From a bacterium (GTDB lineage: Bacteria > Verrucomicrobiota > Verrucomicrobiae > Opitutales > Opitutaceae): DNA of 6,210 bases. Of this stretch, positions 1 to 5,846 are shown in pieces (position 1 is the stretch's first letter; every line of letters begins with the position of its first letter). Position numbers and translations under genes: made by a program. The stretch is from the NCBI GenBank assembly GCA_021780625.1, contig JAJXYI010000007.1, positions 1,200-7,409 on the forward strand. The letters run 5' to 3'. The notes under the pieces were generated by a model. The model made no database searches. It saw only the letters and a list, made by a program, of their open reading frames with translations, and was not told the origin of the DNA.

Positions 1-1170
1 ATCGTCCTGGGCGTCGGGCTGTTCATCGTCACGCAGGCGACCACGAGCGGCTTCGAGGACTATTTCATCAAGACGATCCTGGGCACCAACGGGGCGATCC
101 GGGTGGAGGACAAGATCCAGCGCACGATGCGCAGCATCGCCGCCGGGCGCTGGGGATCGCTTTTCGAGATCGAGGAGCGCGATGGCCCGAAATACATCGA
201 GGGCATCGACAATCCGAAGCAGCTGATGCGCGGCATCCGGCAGTTTCCGAACGTGTCGGGCATCTCGGAAGTGCTGACCGGCTCGGTGACGATCCGCAGC
301 TCATTCAAGTCGGATTCCGCGAAGGTCTACGGCATCCACGTCGCCGACCACGTGAAGGTCTCGGACCTGGCCGACCAGATCGTGGACGGCTCCCTGGCCG
401 ACTTTCGCAGCACGCCCAGCGGGGCGCTCATCGGGCGGGAGCTGGCGAACCGGCTGCAGCTCGCGGTCGGCGACTCCTTCGAGCTGATCTTCGGCGGCGA
501 TCCGCACCGCTACCGGGTGGCGGCGATCTACGAGACGGGGGTGAGCGACATCGACCGCGTCCGGATCTACCTTCACATGAACCAGGCGCGCTCGCTGCTG
601 AAGAAGGCGACCGGCGCGAGCTTCCTGCAGATCGGGCTGAAGGACAAGGACCTCGCGCCGCAGGACGCGGAGCACATGCAGGTGGTGCTCCAGTATCGCG
701 TGCGGGCGTGGCAGGACCGGGAGAAGACCTGGCTGGGCGTGTTCAAGGCCCTTCGTATCTCCTCGGCCATTACGGTGTCGGTCTTCACGCTCATTGCGGG
801 CCTCGCGATGTTCAACACACTCGCGATGATCGTCATGGAGAAGACCAAGGAGATCGCGATCCTGCGGTCGATGGGCTACACGCAGCGCGACATCGGACGG
901 ATCTTCCTTTGGCAGGCGGCGATCGTGCTCGCGATCGGCGCGACGCTAGGCGTCGTGCTCGGGGCGGTGATCACCTACGGCGTGTCCCGCCTGCCGCTGA
1001 ACATCACGGGCATCTTCAAGACGACCACGTTCATCGTCTCGTGGTCGGTGTGGCACTACGTGGCCGCGGTGGTCACGGCGGTGATCATGGTCATGGTGGC
1101 GAGCCTGATCCCGGCGCGCCGCGCGGCGAAACTCGAGCCGGGAGACGTGATCAGGGGGACCGGACAATGA
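1..1170 (+). CDS. LolC/LolE-type lipoprotein-releasing ABC transporter permease (5' end missing)
   Basis: The frame is open from base 1, so the gene starts upstream; the GTG at 103 is internal. The 389 visible residues begin inside the first membrane helix (hydrophobic residues 1-10, then a TSGFEDYF stretch typical just after helix 1 in this family). A large periplasmic domain follows, about residues 20-245, with a family-like segment at 141-158 (GALIGRELANRL, then VGD). Three further membrane helices lie near 256-279, 303-327 and 350-370. Between the first two of these is the EIAILRSMG segment (284-292) that contacts the ATPase, and the protein ends with PARRAAKLEP (371-380). Full-length relatives have about 400-415 residues, so only some 20-30 are missing. 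Known family role: extracts lipoproteins from the inner membrane for transfer to LolA. The 4-base overlap with the LolD-like gene supports this. LolC versus LolE cannot be decided; MacB-like exporters are the main alternative. Confidence 0.92.
   Translation: MVLGVGLFIVTQATTSGFEDYFIKTILGTNGAIRVEDKIQRTMRSIAAGRWGSLFEIEERDGPKYIEGIDNPKQLMRGIRQFPNVSGISEVLTGSVTIRSSFKSDSAKVYGIHVADHVKVSDLADQIVDGSLADFRSTPSGALIGRELANRLQLAVGDSFELIFGGDPHRYRVAAIYETGVSDIDRVRIYLHMNQARSLLKKATGASFLQIGLKDKDLAPQDAEHMQVVLQYRVRAWQDREKTWLGVFKALRISSAITVSVFTLIAGLAMFNTLAMIVMEKTKEIAILRSMGYTQRDIGRIFLWQAAIVLAIGATLGVVLGAVITYGVSRLPLNITGIFKTTTFIVSWSVWHYVAAVVTAVIMVMVASLIPARRAAKLEPGDVIRGTGQ
1153..1158 (+). promoter_or_regulatory. Ribosome binding site of the LolD-like gene
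   Basis: AGGGGG lies 8 bases before the ATG at 1167, inside the last codons of the permease. It fixes the ATPase start at the ATGA overlap and implies translational coupling of permease and ATPase. Confidence 0.65.
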
Positions 1171-1859
1171 ACGACTCCACGGCGACGCCTGCGCTGCGGT
1201 GCAGCGGACTCCAGCGCTATCTCGGGCAGGACGAGGCGCGCGTGCACGTGCTTCGCGGCGTCTCGTTCGAGGCGCACCGCGGACAGGTGTACGCGATCGT
1301 CGGGCCCTCCGGCTGCGGCAAGAGCACGCTGCTGTACCTTCTGGGCCTGCTCGACCGGCCGGACGGGGGCGAGATCTTCATCGACGGCCAGTCCATGGCG
1401 GCGATCGACGACGAGGAGCGCACGGCCGCGCGGTGTCGGCACATCGGCTTCGTCTTCCAGTTTCACTTCCTGATGCCGGAGTTCACGGCGCTGGAGAACG
1501 TGATGATGCCGATGCGCAAGCTGGGCCGGCTGACCCCGGCCCAGATGACCGACCGTGCCCGCTCGCTGCTGGATTCGGTTGGGCTTGGCGAAAAGACGAA
1601 GCGGCTGGCGACCCAGCTTTCGGGCGGCGAACAGCAGCGCGTGGCCGTTGCGCGGGCGCTGGCAAACGAGCCGACCATCATCCTCGCCGACGAGCCCACC
1701 GGGAATCTCGACGTGCGAAATTCCAATCTCGTCTTCGATCTGCTCACCCGACTCGCGAAGGAAAACGGCCAGGCCGTCGTGCTCGTGACCCACAATCCCG
1801 ACATCGCGAAGGCCTGCGACCACGTGCGTCCGATGCGGGACGGATTGTTTGTCTCCTAA
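1167..1859 (+). CDS. lolD: LolD-type lipoprotein-releasing ABC transporter ATP-binding protein
   Basis: A 230-residue ATPase, the usual length for LolD. In order it has Walker A GPSGCGKST (46-54), the Q-loop FVFQ (Q98) running into the LolD-like FHFLMPEFTALENV stretch (99-112), the ABC signature LSGGEQQRVA (151-160), Walker B IILADEP (171-177, catalytic E176), the D-loop GNLD (179-182) and the switch histidine H209 in VTHN. All ATPase residues are intact. The start is the ATG of an ATGA overlap with the permease stop, with AGGGGG just upstream; the same frame is open further upstream but that stretch is a shadow of the permease. Known family role: powers lipoprotein extraction by the LolC/E permease on the cytoplasmic face of the inner membrane. 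MacB/FtsE-type ATPases share the fold, but the Q-loop region and the neighbour favour LolD. Confidence 0.93.
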   Translation: MNDSTATPALRCSGLQRYLGQDEARVHVLRGVSFEAHRGQVYAIVGPSGCGKSTLLYLLGLLDRPDGGEIFIDGQSMAAIDDEERTAARCRHIGFVFQFHFLMPEFTALENVMMPMRKLGRLTPAQMTDRARSLLDSVGLGEKTKRLATQLSGGEQQRVAVARALANEPTIILADEPTGNLDVRNSNLVFDLLTRLAKENGQAVVLVTHNPDIAKACDHVRPMRDGLFVS

Positions 1860-1983
1860 GGCGCGGAGCCCGGAGGGCTTGGAATGAGGTGGGTCCGGCG
1901 CAAGTTCGTCGGAGTTGCAGCCAATTTGCTGTTGAGGAACGGGGGGTTCCGGATAAGCTCGGTTTGTCCCAAAAATTACCCTT
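1860..1983 (+). promoter_or_regulatory. Intergenic region with possible promoter for the CBS gene
   Basis: This 124-base gap separates the lol operon from the CBS gene and grows richer in A and T towards the CBS start. A weak sigma70-like pair is TTGAGG (1932-1937) and TAAGCT (1954-1959), 16 bases apart. No Shine-Dalgarno sequence precedes the ATG at 1984; the nearby bases are AAAAATTACCCTT. Two short inverted repeats occur, at 1867-1879 (AGCCC/GGGCT, 3-base loop) and 1936-1950 (GGAAC/GTTCC, 5-base loop). Neither is followed by a T-run, so I do not call a terminator. The promoter is a guess from spacing. Confidence 0.3.
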
Positions 1984-2427
1984 ATGAATACCACAATCGA
2001 TACCCTCCTGGAGTTCAAAGGACACCAAATCTACTCCGTGCCTTCCTCCACAACGGTGGTCGAGGCGGTGCGCGAGATGAACAAGCACAACATCGGTTCC
2101 GTGCTTGTGATGGACAGCGGACGCCTGGTCGGACTGTTCTCGGCTCGTGATGTCTTGCGCAAGGTGATTGCCGAGGAGTACGACCCCCGGACCACGGCGG
2201 TAAGTCAGGTGATGAAGGTTCAGTATCCGGTGCTGACGCCCGCGATGACGTCGGACGAGGCGATGCGAATCTTCGAGGAGCAGCACTGCAGGCACCTGCC
2301 GGTGATTCACGACGGACTTGTTGTCGGCGTGATCTCCATCGGCGACCTGTCGCGCTGGTGTGCCACGGCGGACCGTGCCGAGGCCGAGTCGCTGCGCAAC
2401 TACATCACCGCAAGCCTGAGCTCCTGA
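1984..2427 (+). CDS. Stand-alone tandem CBS-domain protein
   Basis: A 147-residue soluble protein made almost wholly of two CBS domains, about residues 8-63 and 73-130. Each shows the usual pattern of a strand ending in a V/L-rich core (IGSVLVMDSGRLVG; CRHLPVIHDGLVVG) and then the G-x-x-S-x-x-D ribose/phosphate-binding motif: GLFSARD in the first, GVISIGD in the second. Both motifs are intact, so the pair could form a Bateman module that binds an adenine nucleotide such as AMP, ATP or S-adenosylmethionine; the ligand cannot be told from sequence. There is no attached enzyme or transporter domain, so it probably acts on a partner encoded elsewhere. The ATG at 1984 is chosen because the first domain follows directly; it has no visible ribosome binding site. 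Its last 23 bases overlap the end of the convergent ABC ATPase gene. Confidence 0.93.
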   Translation: MNTTIDTLLEFKGHQIYSVPSSTTVVEAVREMNKHNIGSVLVMDSGRLVGLFSARDVLRKVIAEEYDPRTTAVSQVMKVQYPVLTPAMTSDEAMRIFEEQHCRHLPVIHDGLVVGVISIGDLSRWCATADRAEAESLRNYITASLSS

Positions 2428-3241
2428 GCGTCCGCTTTCCCCGCCGCCCGGACTCGAGGCGCAGGGCCCTGAGCGCATAGCGACCGCCGGTGCGCGTGAG
2501 GCGCAGCGGCGCCCCGAAGGTCGTGCTCAGCGCGGCGCTGTTGAGCGTCCGTCCCAGCGGGCCTGAGGCGACGACCGCGCCGTCGCGCAGGAGCAGGGCG
2601 TGGCTGAAGGCGGGCACGATTTCCTCGACGTGGTGGGTGACGAGCACGAGGGCCGGCGCCTGTTTGAGCAGCGCGAGCTTTTCGACGAAGGCGAGGAAAT
2701 GTTCGCGGGCGACGGGGTCGAGCCCTGAGCACGGCTCGTCGAGGATCAGCAGGCGTGGGTGTGCCATGAGAGCCCGGGCGATCAGGACCTTCTGGCGCTC
2801 ACCCTGGGAGAGGAAAATCCACGAACGCTCCGCGAGTGCGCGGATGCCCAGTTCCGAGAGCTTGCGGAGCGCTGCATTTCGATCCGCGCGGGTGGGGCGG
2901 GCCCAGAGGTCGAGCTGCGCGTAGCGGCCGCTGACGACGGTCTCCAGGGCGATCTCGCCCGGCGGGATCGACGCCTGCAGGGAGCTGCTGACGATCCCGA
3001 CGTGCAGGCGCAGGTCGCGCCAGTCGCAGGTGCCGTACACGTGGCCGAGGAGCTCCATGCGCCCGGCGCTCGCGGTCATGTAGCCGGTCAGGGTCTTCAG
3101 GAGGGTCGTCTTGCCGCAGCCGTTGGGTCCGAGCACGACCCAGTTCTGCCCGTGTTCGACGCGCCAGGACAGATTGCGCAGGATGGTGGTTTCGCCGCGC
3201 AGGACGCGCAGACCCTCGATCGACAGGACGGGCGATGACAT
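2405..3241 (-). CDS. ModF/YlmA-like ABC transporter ATP-binding protein
   Basis: A 278-residue single-domain ABC ATPase. It has Walker A GPNGCGKTT (38-46), VSSSLQ (84-89) where most ABC ATPases carry the Q-loop glutamine, the variant signature LSQGERQKV (144-152), Walker B LLILDEP (164-170, catalytic E169), D-loop SGLD (172-175) and switch histidine H203 in VTHHVEEI. From memory of the family, VSSSL, LSQGE and THHxEEI are typical of the ModF/YlmA group rather than signs of damage. The frame is open back to 3331, but residues before MSSPVLSIEG look non-conserved, so I start at the ATG at 3241; no good Shine-Dalgarno sequence supports it. An arginine-rich tail (about 250-278) runs into the overlap with the CBS gene. 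No permease or binding protein lies nearby, so substrate and partner are unknown; a role in metal uptake or a non-transport role are both possible. Confidence 0.9.
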   Translation of the reverse strand: MSSPVLSIEGLRVLRGETTILRNLSWRVEHGQNWVVLGPNGCGKTTLLKTLTGYMTASAGRMELLGHVYGTCDWRDLRLHVGIVSSSLQASIPPGEIALETVVSGRYAQLDLWARPTRADRNAALRKLSELGIRALAERSWIFLSQGERQKVLIARALMAHPRLLILDEPCSGLDPVAREHFLAFVEKLALLKQAPALVLVTHHVEEIVPAFSHALLLRDGAVVASGPLGRTLNSAALSTTFGAPLRLTRTGGRYALRALRLESGRRGKRTLRSSGLR

Positions 3242-3306
3242 GCAAATCAGTTGAGGACTCCGGCTTGGGCTGGTCAATTTCCGTATCCACCCTAGCATGC
3301 CGCGCC
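3242..3306. promoter_or_regulatory. Divergent promoter region between ABC ATPase and nuclease operon
   Basis: These 65 bases lie between the start codons of two genes pointing away from each other, so both should have promoter elements here or nearby. On the minus strand TTGACC (plus 3272-3277) is 17 bases from TCAACT (plus 3249-3254), leaving only 7 bases before the ATG at 3241, which would give a leaderless or nearly leaderless message. On the plus strand TTGAGG (3251-3256) is 17 bases from TCAATT (3274-3279), 27 bases before the ATG at 3307. The -35 hexamers are fair and the -10 hexamers poor (3 of 6 matches each). Neither start has a clear ribosome binding site. The location is firm; the exact elements are tentative. 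Confidence 0.35.
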
Positions 3307-4800
3307 ATGCGCAGTCTTCTCCTGATCGCATTCCTCGCCGTCTCGCTGGGGGCGCGGACGATCACCGTGGGGGTCTGCAACCTGGAGAACCTCTTTGATG
3401 CGGACGGACGCTCGGCGTATGAGGACTACGGTCCGGCGCAGTACACGGCCGCCCATCTCGGGACCAAGCTGAAGAATGCCGCGGCGGTCGTCGCGGCCAT
3501 GGCGGGCGGGCGTGGGCCCGACGTAATTCTGTTCGAGGAGCTCGAGACGGACCTCACACCCTCGTCTTCCGCCGACGTCCGCCGGCTCCTTGCGCCGTTC
3601 GAGGGGAGGACCCTGGCACAGATGCTTGCGGCGCCGCAGTCGGCGGCAGCTGCAGACCTGCCCGCAGAGGCCTGGCTGCTGAAGACGCTGGAGGAGCGGG
3701 GGCTGACGGGCTACCGGGTGATTGTTGGAGACGATGCGCCTCCAGATGCATCGGGCACCACGGGCTCCGCGGTGAAGACGGCGGTCTTCACCCGGCTGCC
3801 GGTGAAACGCGTCACCACTTATCCGATACCGCGTGCGCGCCGGATCCTCGAGGTCGAGCTGGAGGTGGACGGGCATGCGCTGTGGGTCTTTGCCAATCAC
3901 TGGAAGTCCGGCGCGAACGACGCGGCCTCGGAACGGGTGCGGGTTGAGGGGGCGCGAATCCTGCGCGCTCGACTCGACGAGATCCTTGGGAGGGACCCGT
4001 ACGCGGACATCCTCATCGGCGGGGATTTCAACTCCCAATACAACCAGCGCAGCCTGCATCCGCGGATCAAGGCCACCGCCCTTAACGACGTGCTCGGCTC
4101 CCAGGGCGACCCGATTGTGGCGCGCCGGGCGGGGCCGGGCCTGTACAATCTCTGGCACGAACTGCCTGCGGACCAGCGCGGGAGCGATGTTTACCGCGGA
4201 GCCTGGGGAACGCTGGTGCAGCTGATCGTTTCGCGGGGCCTGCTCGACGAGGGCGGTCTCCAGTACGTGGAGGGATCGTTCCGCGTGGTGAAGGTCCCGG
4301 GTCTGAACATGGCGGGGGACGGCACGCCGCTGCGCTGGTCCTTCTCCGGTGCGGCCGGGTCGGGCTGCTCCGACCATTTCCCGATCGTCGCCCAGTTTCG
4401 CACGCTCGACGAGGGAGGCAGGGGGCGCTGGATGGAGCTGAAGCATCCGTCCGACGGCCGCGCGCCGACCCGGCCGGTGCCGGTGGGCCTCACGCGCGCG
4501 GAACTCGAGCGCAGGGCGATCCGGATTTCGGACCTGCCGCCCGGCCAGCCGCTGAGGGACAGCCGGTCGCTGGGGCGCCTCTTCCTCGTCGAGGGCCGGC
4601 CATTGAACGGACGACGCCTCGGTGTCGAGCTGGCCGAGGGCCGGTTCGACGTGTTCGCCCCGGATCCAGGTCTGCATGCCGTGCTCCGCCGCGCATGGCG
4701 GGCGGGCAGGCCGGTGCGGTTTTACGGGGAACTGGCCCAGTACCGCGGCCGCTGGGAGTTCGTGGTGAAGCAGCCGCACTGGCTGGTGGCCGAGGATTGA
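3307..4800 (+). CDS. Exported endonuclease/exonuclease/phosphatase (EEP) family protein with OB-like C-terminal region
   Basis: A 497-residue protein. Residues 1-16 form a short Sec signal peptide (MRSLLLIAFLAVSLGA), so it should act in the periplasm or outside; this is why I start at 3307 and not at the in-frame ATG at 3235, which would bury the signal. The EEP catalytic fold spans about 19-366: NLENLFD (25-31), metal-binding glutamate E78 in VILFEELE, H198 in NHWKSG, D240 and N242 in GGDFNS, and D356-H357 in SDHFPI. The aspartate usual in the LD-x-x-x-VS strand is a valine (V304 in TLVQLIVS). Residues about 421-495 look like a small beta-rich OB-fold, ending in RPVRFYGELAQYRGRWEFVV, which could bind nucleic acid. 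The family cleaves phosphodiesters in DNA, RNA, phosphoinositides or sphingolipids; the substrate here is unknown, with extracellular nucleic acid my best guess. It leads a tight three-gene run. Confidence 0.87.
   Translation: MRSLLLIAFLAVSLGARTITVGVCNLENLFDADGRSAYEDYGPAQYTAAHLGTKLKNAAAVVAAMAGGRGPDVILFEELETDLTPSSSADVRRLLAPFEGRTLAQMLAAPQSAAAADLPAEAWLLKTLEERGLTGYRVIVGDDAPPDASGTTGSAVKTAVFTRLPVKRVTTYPIPRARRILEVELEVDGHALWVFANHWKSGANDAASERVRVEGARILRARLDEILGRDPYADILIGGDFNSQYNQRSLHPRIKATALNDVLGSQGDPIVARRAGPGLYNLWHELPADQRGSDVYRGAWGTLVQLIVSRGLLDEGGLQYVEGSFRVVKVPGLNMAGDGTPLRWSFSGAAGSGCSDHFPIVAQFRTLDEGGRGRWMELKHPSDGRAPTRPVPVGLTRAELERRAIRISDLPPGQPLRDSRSLGRLFLVEGRPLNGRRLGVELAEGRFDVFAPDPGLHAVLRRAWRAGRPVRFYGELAQYRGRWEFVVKQPHWLVAED
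4792..4796 (+). promoter_or_regulatory. Ribosome binding site supporting the 4805 start
   Basis: GAGGA sits in the last codons of the nuclease gene, 8 bases before the ATG at 4805. The alternative ATG at 4850 has no comparable sequence in front of it. This favours translation coupled to the nuclease stop at 4800. Confidence 0.5.
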
Positions 4801-4804
4801 GCCA

Positions 4805-5845
4805 ATGCGCACGCCTTGCGAAATTTCCAGGCCTGCCAAACGTAACTCCATGCCGCTTCGCCTGTCCCGCGTCCTTTTCGGTTTCCTCTTCCTCGCCGCA
4901 GTCGCCCGCGCGGACATCGTCCGGACCAGCGACAACCACATCCCGGTCGATCCCTCGAAACCGGTGTTCCTGGATTTTTCCACCTTTGCGGGCAGCCTGA
5001 ACGTGAAGGCGTCGGATGCCCCGGAGATCGAGGTGCACATCCGCTACGAATACGCCGCGAAGGATCCGGCGAAGGCGGACGAGATCCGGAGAAACCTGAC
5101 GCTGCACATCGGCCGCGAGGGGAACGGGGCGAAGGTGACGGCGGAATATTCGCGGGACATCCATTGGACCTTCGAATCCTGGCCGCCCGTGCGGCTCGCG
5201 TTCACGATCACGGTGCCACGCCAGTGCAACCTCAAGCTGGTGACGCGGGATGGAGGCATCGCGATCGGCGAGGTGAAGGGGCACGCCGAGGTGAAGACCG
5301 GCTACGGGCTCATCTATTTCAAGGGTCTCGATGGGGACATCGTGGCGAGCAGCGACTTCGGGGACATCGTGGTCGCGCACTGCACGGGCAACCTGAAACT
5401 GCGTTCCGTGAGTGGAAATTTCCGCGTGGGTCCCGTGGGCGGATTCGCCGATGTATTCGGCTACGGAGGACAGATCGAGGTCGAGTCGGCCGGGGCCGGC
5501 GTGCGGGCCGAGACCAGCGGCGCCGACCTGATCTGCGGCTTCAGCGATCCGATCGTCGCGCCGGCCACCCTCATCACGGGCGGCGCTAACATGCTCATCT
5601 CGCTGCACCCGCACAGCGCGTGCACGCTCGACCTGAAGGCCTCGATCTTCGGGCGCATCGTGAACGTGAAGAACAAGCTCGTGTTCAAGGCCGTGTCGGG
5701 CGGCATCGGCCACAGCCGGGCGGTGCTCGAGCTGAACGGCGGTGGCCCGAAGATCCACGCCAAGGCCAGCGGGGGCAGCATCTACCTCGAGGAGACGGTC
5801 CTCGCGCCCGGAAAGGCCCGTTCCGTGACCCCTTATTCACCCTGA
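4805..5845 (+). CDS. Exported DUF4097-like beta-strand repeat protein
   Basis: A 346-residue protein from the ATG at 4805, which has a GAGGA ribosome site. An in-frame ATG at 4850 (331 residues) would give a tidier signal peptide (MPLRLSRVLFGFLFLAAVARA), so the start is uncertain; cleavage after ARA near residue 36 is likely in both cases. The mature part begins with a globular stretch (about 37-140) and then shows imperfect repeats of about 16-19 residues at 144-159, 162-178, 180-195, 198-214, 216-232 and 234-248. Each has a strand, a small-residue turn (DGG, GYG, DFGD, VSGN, GYGG, TSGA) and another strand. A similar unit recurs near 317-330 (IHAKASGGSIYLEE). This is the pattern of DUF4097 'putative adhesin' proteins, which probably fold as a stacked beta helix; the biochemical role is unknown. 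No membrane anchor, lipobox or sorting signal is visible, so it is probably periplasmic or secreted. Confidence 0.85.
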   Translation: MRTPCEISRPAKRNSMPLRLSRVLFGFLFLAAVARADIVRTSDNHIPVDPSKPVFLDFSTFAGSLNVKASDAPEIEVHIRYEYAAKDPAKADEIRRNLTLHIGREGNGAKVTAEYSRDIHWTFESWPPVRLAFTITVPRQCNLKLVTRDGGIAIGEVKGHAEVKTGYGLIYFKGLDGDIVASSDFGDIVVAHCTGNLKLRSVSGNFRVGPVGGFADVFGYGGQIEVESAGAGVRAETSGADLICGFSDPIVAPATLITGGANMLISLHPHSACTLDLKASIFGRIVNVKNKLVFKAVSGGIGHSRAVLELNGGGPKIHAKASGGSIYLEETVLAPGKARSVTPYSP

Positions 5846-5846
5846 A

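Noticed and set aside
103..1170. Permease starting at the GTG at 103
   Set aside because: The frame is open back to base 1 and the upstream codons encode the expected end of membrane helix 1 and the conserved GFEDYF-like stretch, so the gene simply begins before the window.
1867..1950. Hairpins AGCCC/GGGCT (1867-1879) and GGAAC/GTTCC (1936-1950) as terminators
   Set aside because: Stems are only 5 bp and no T-run follows either one, so a rho-independent terminator is not supported.
1056..2018. 320-residue open frame on the minus strand across the LolD-like gene
   Set aside because: Shadow of a clear LolD ATPase with every ABC motif intact; the antisense product has no recognisable domain.
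1884..2150. 88-residue plus-strand frame starting in the gap before the CBS gene
   Set aside because: It overlaps the CBS gene in another frame, has no ribosome binding site or family resemblance, and turns Arg/Gly-rich where it crosses the CBS coding sequence.
3235..3306. Nuclease start at the ATG at 3235
   Set aside because: It would overlap the divergent ATPase start and add 24 unrelated residues before a good Sec signal peptide that begins at 3307.
3292..5040. 582-residue open frame on the minus strand across the nuclease gene
   Set aside because: It is a shadow of the real plus-strand genes. GC-rich coding DNA often leaves the opposite strand open; its translation is rich in Arg, Pro and His with no recognisable domain, and it spans two genes with clear motifs.
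4490..5758. 422-residue open frame on the minus strand across the nuclease tail and DUF4097-like gene
   Set aside because: Same reason: low-complexity Arg/Ala/Val-rich translation with no motif, opposite genes with signal peptides and family patterns.
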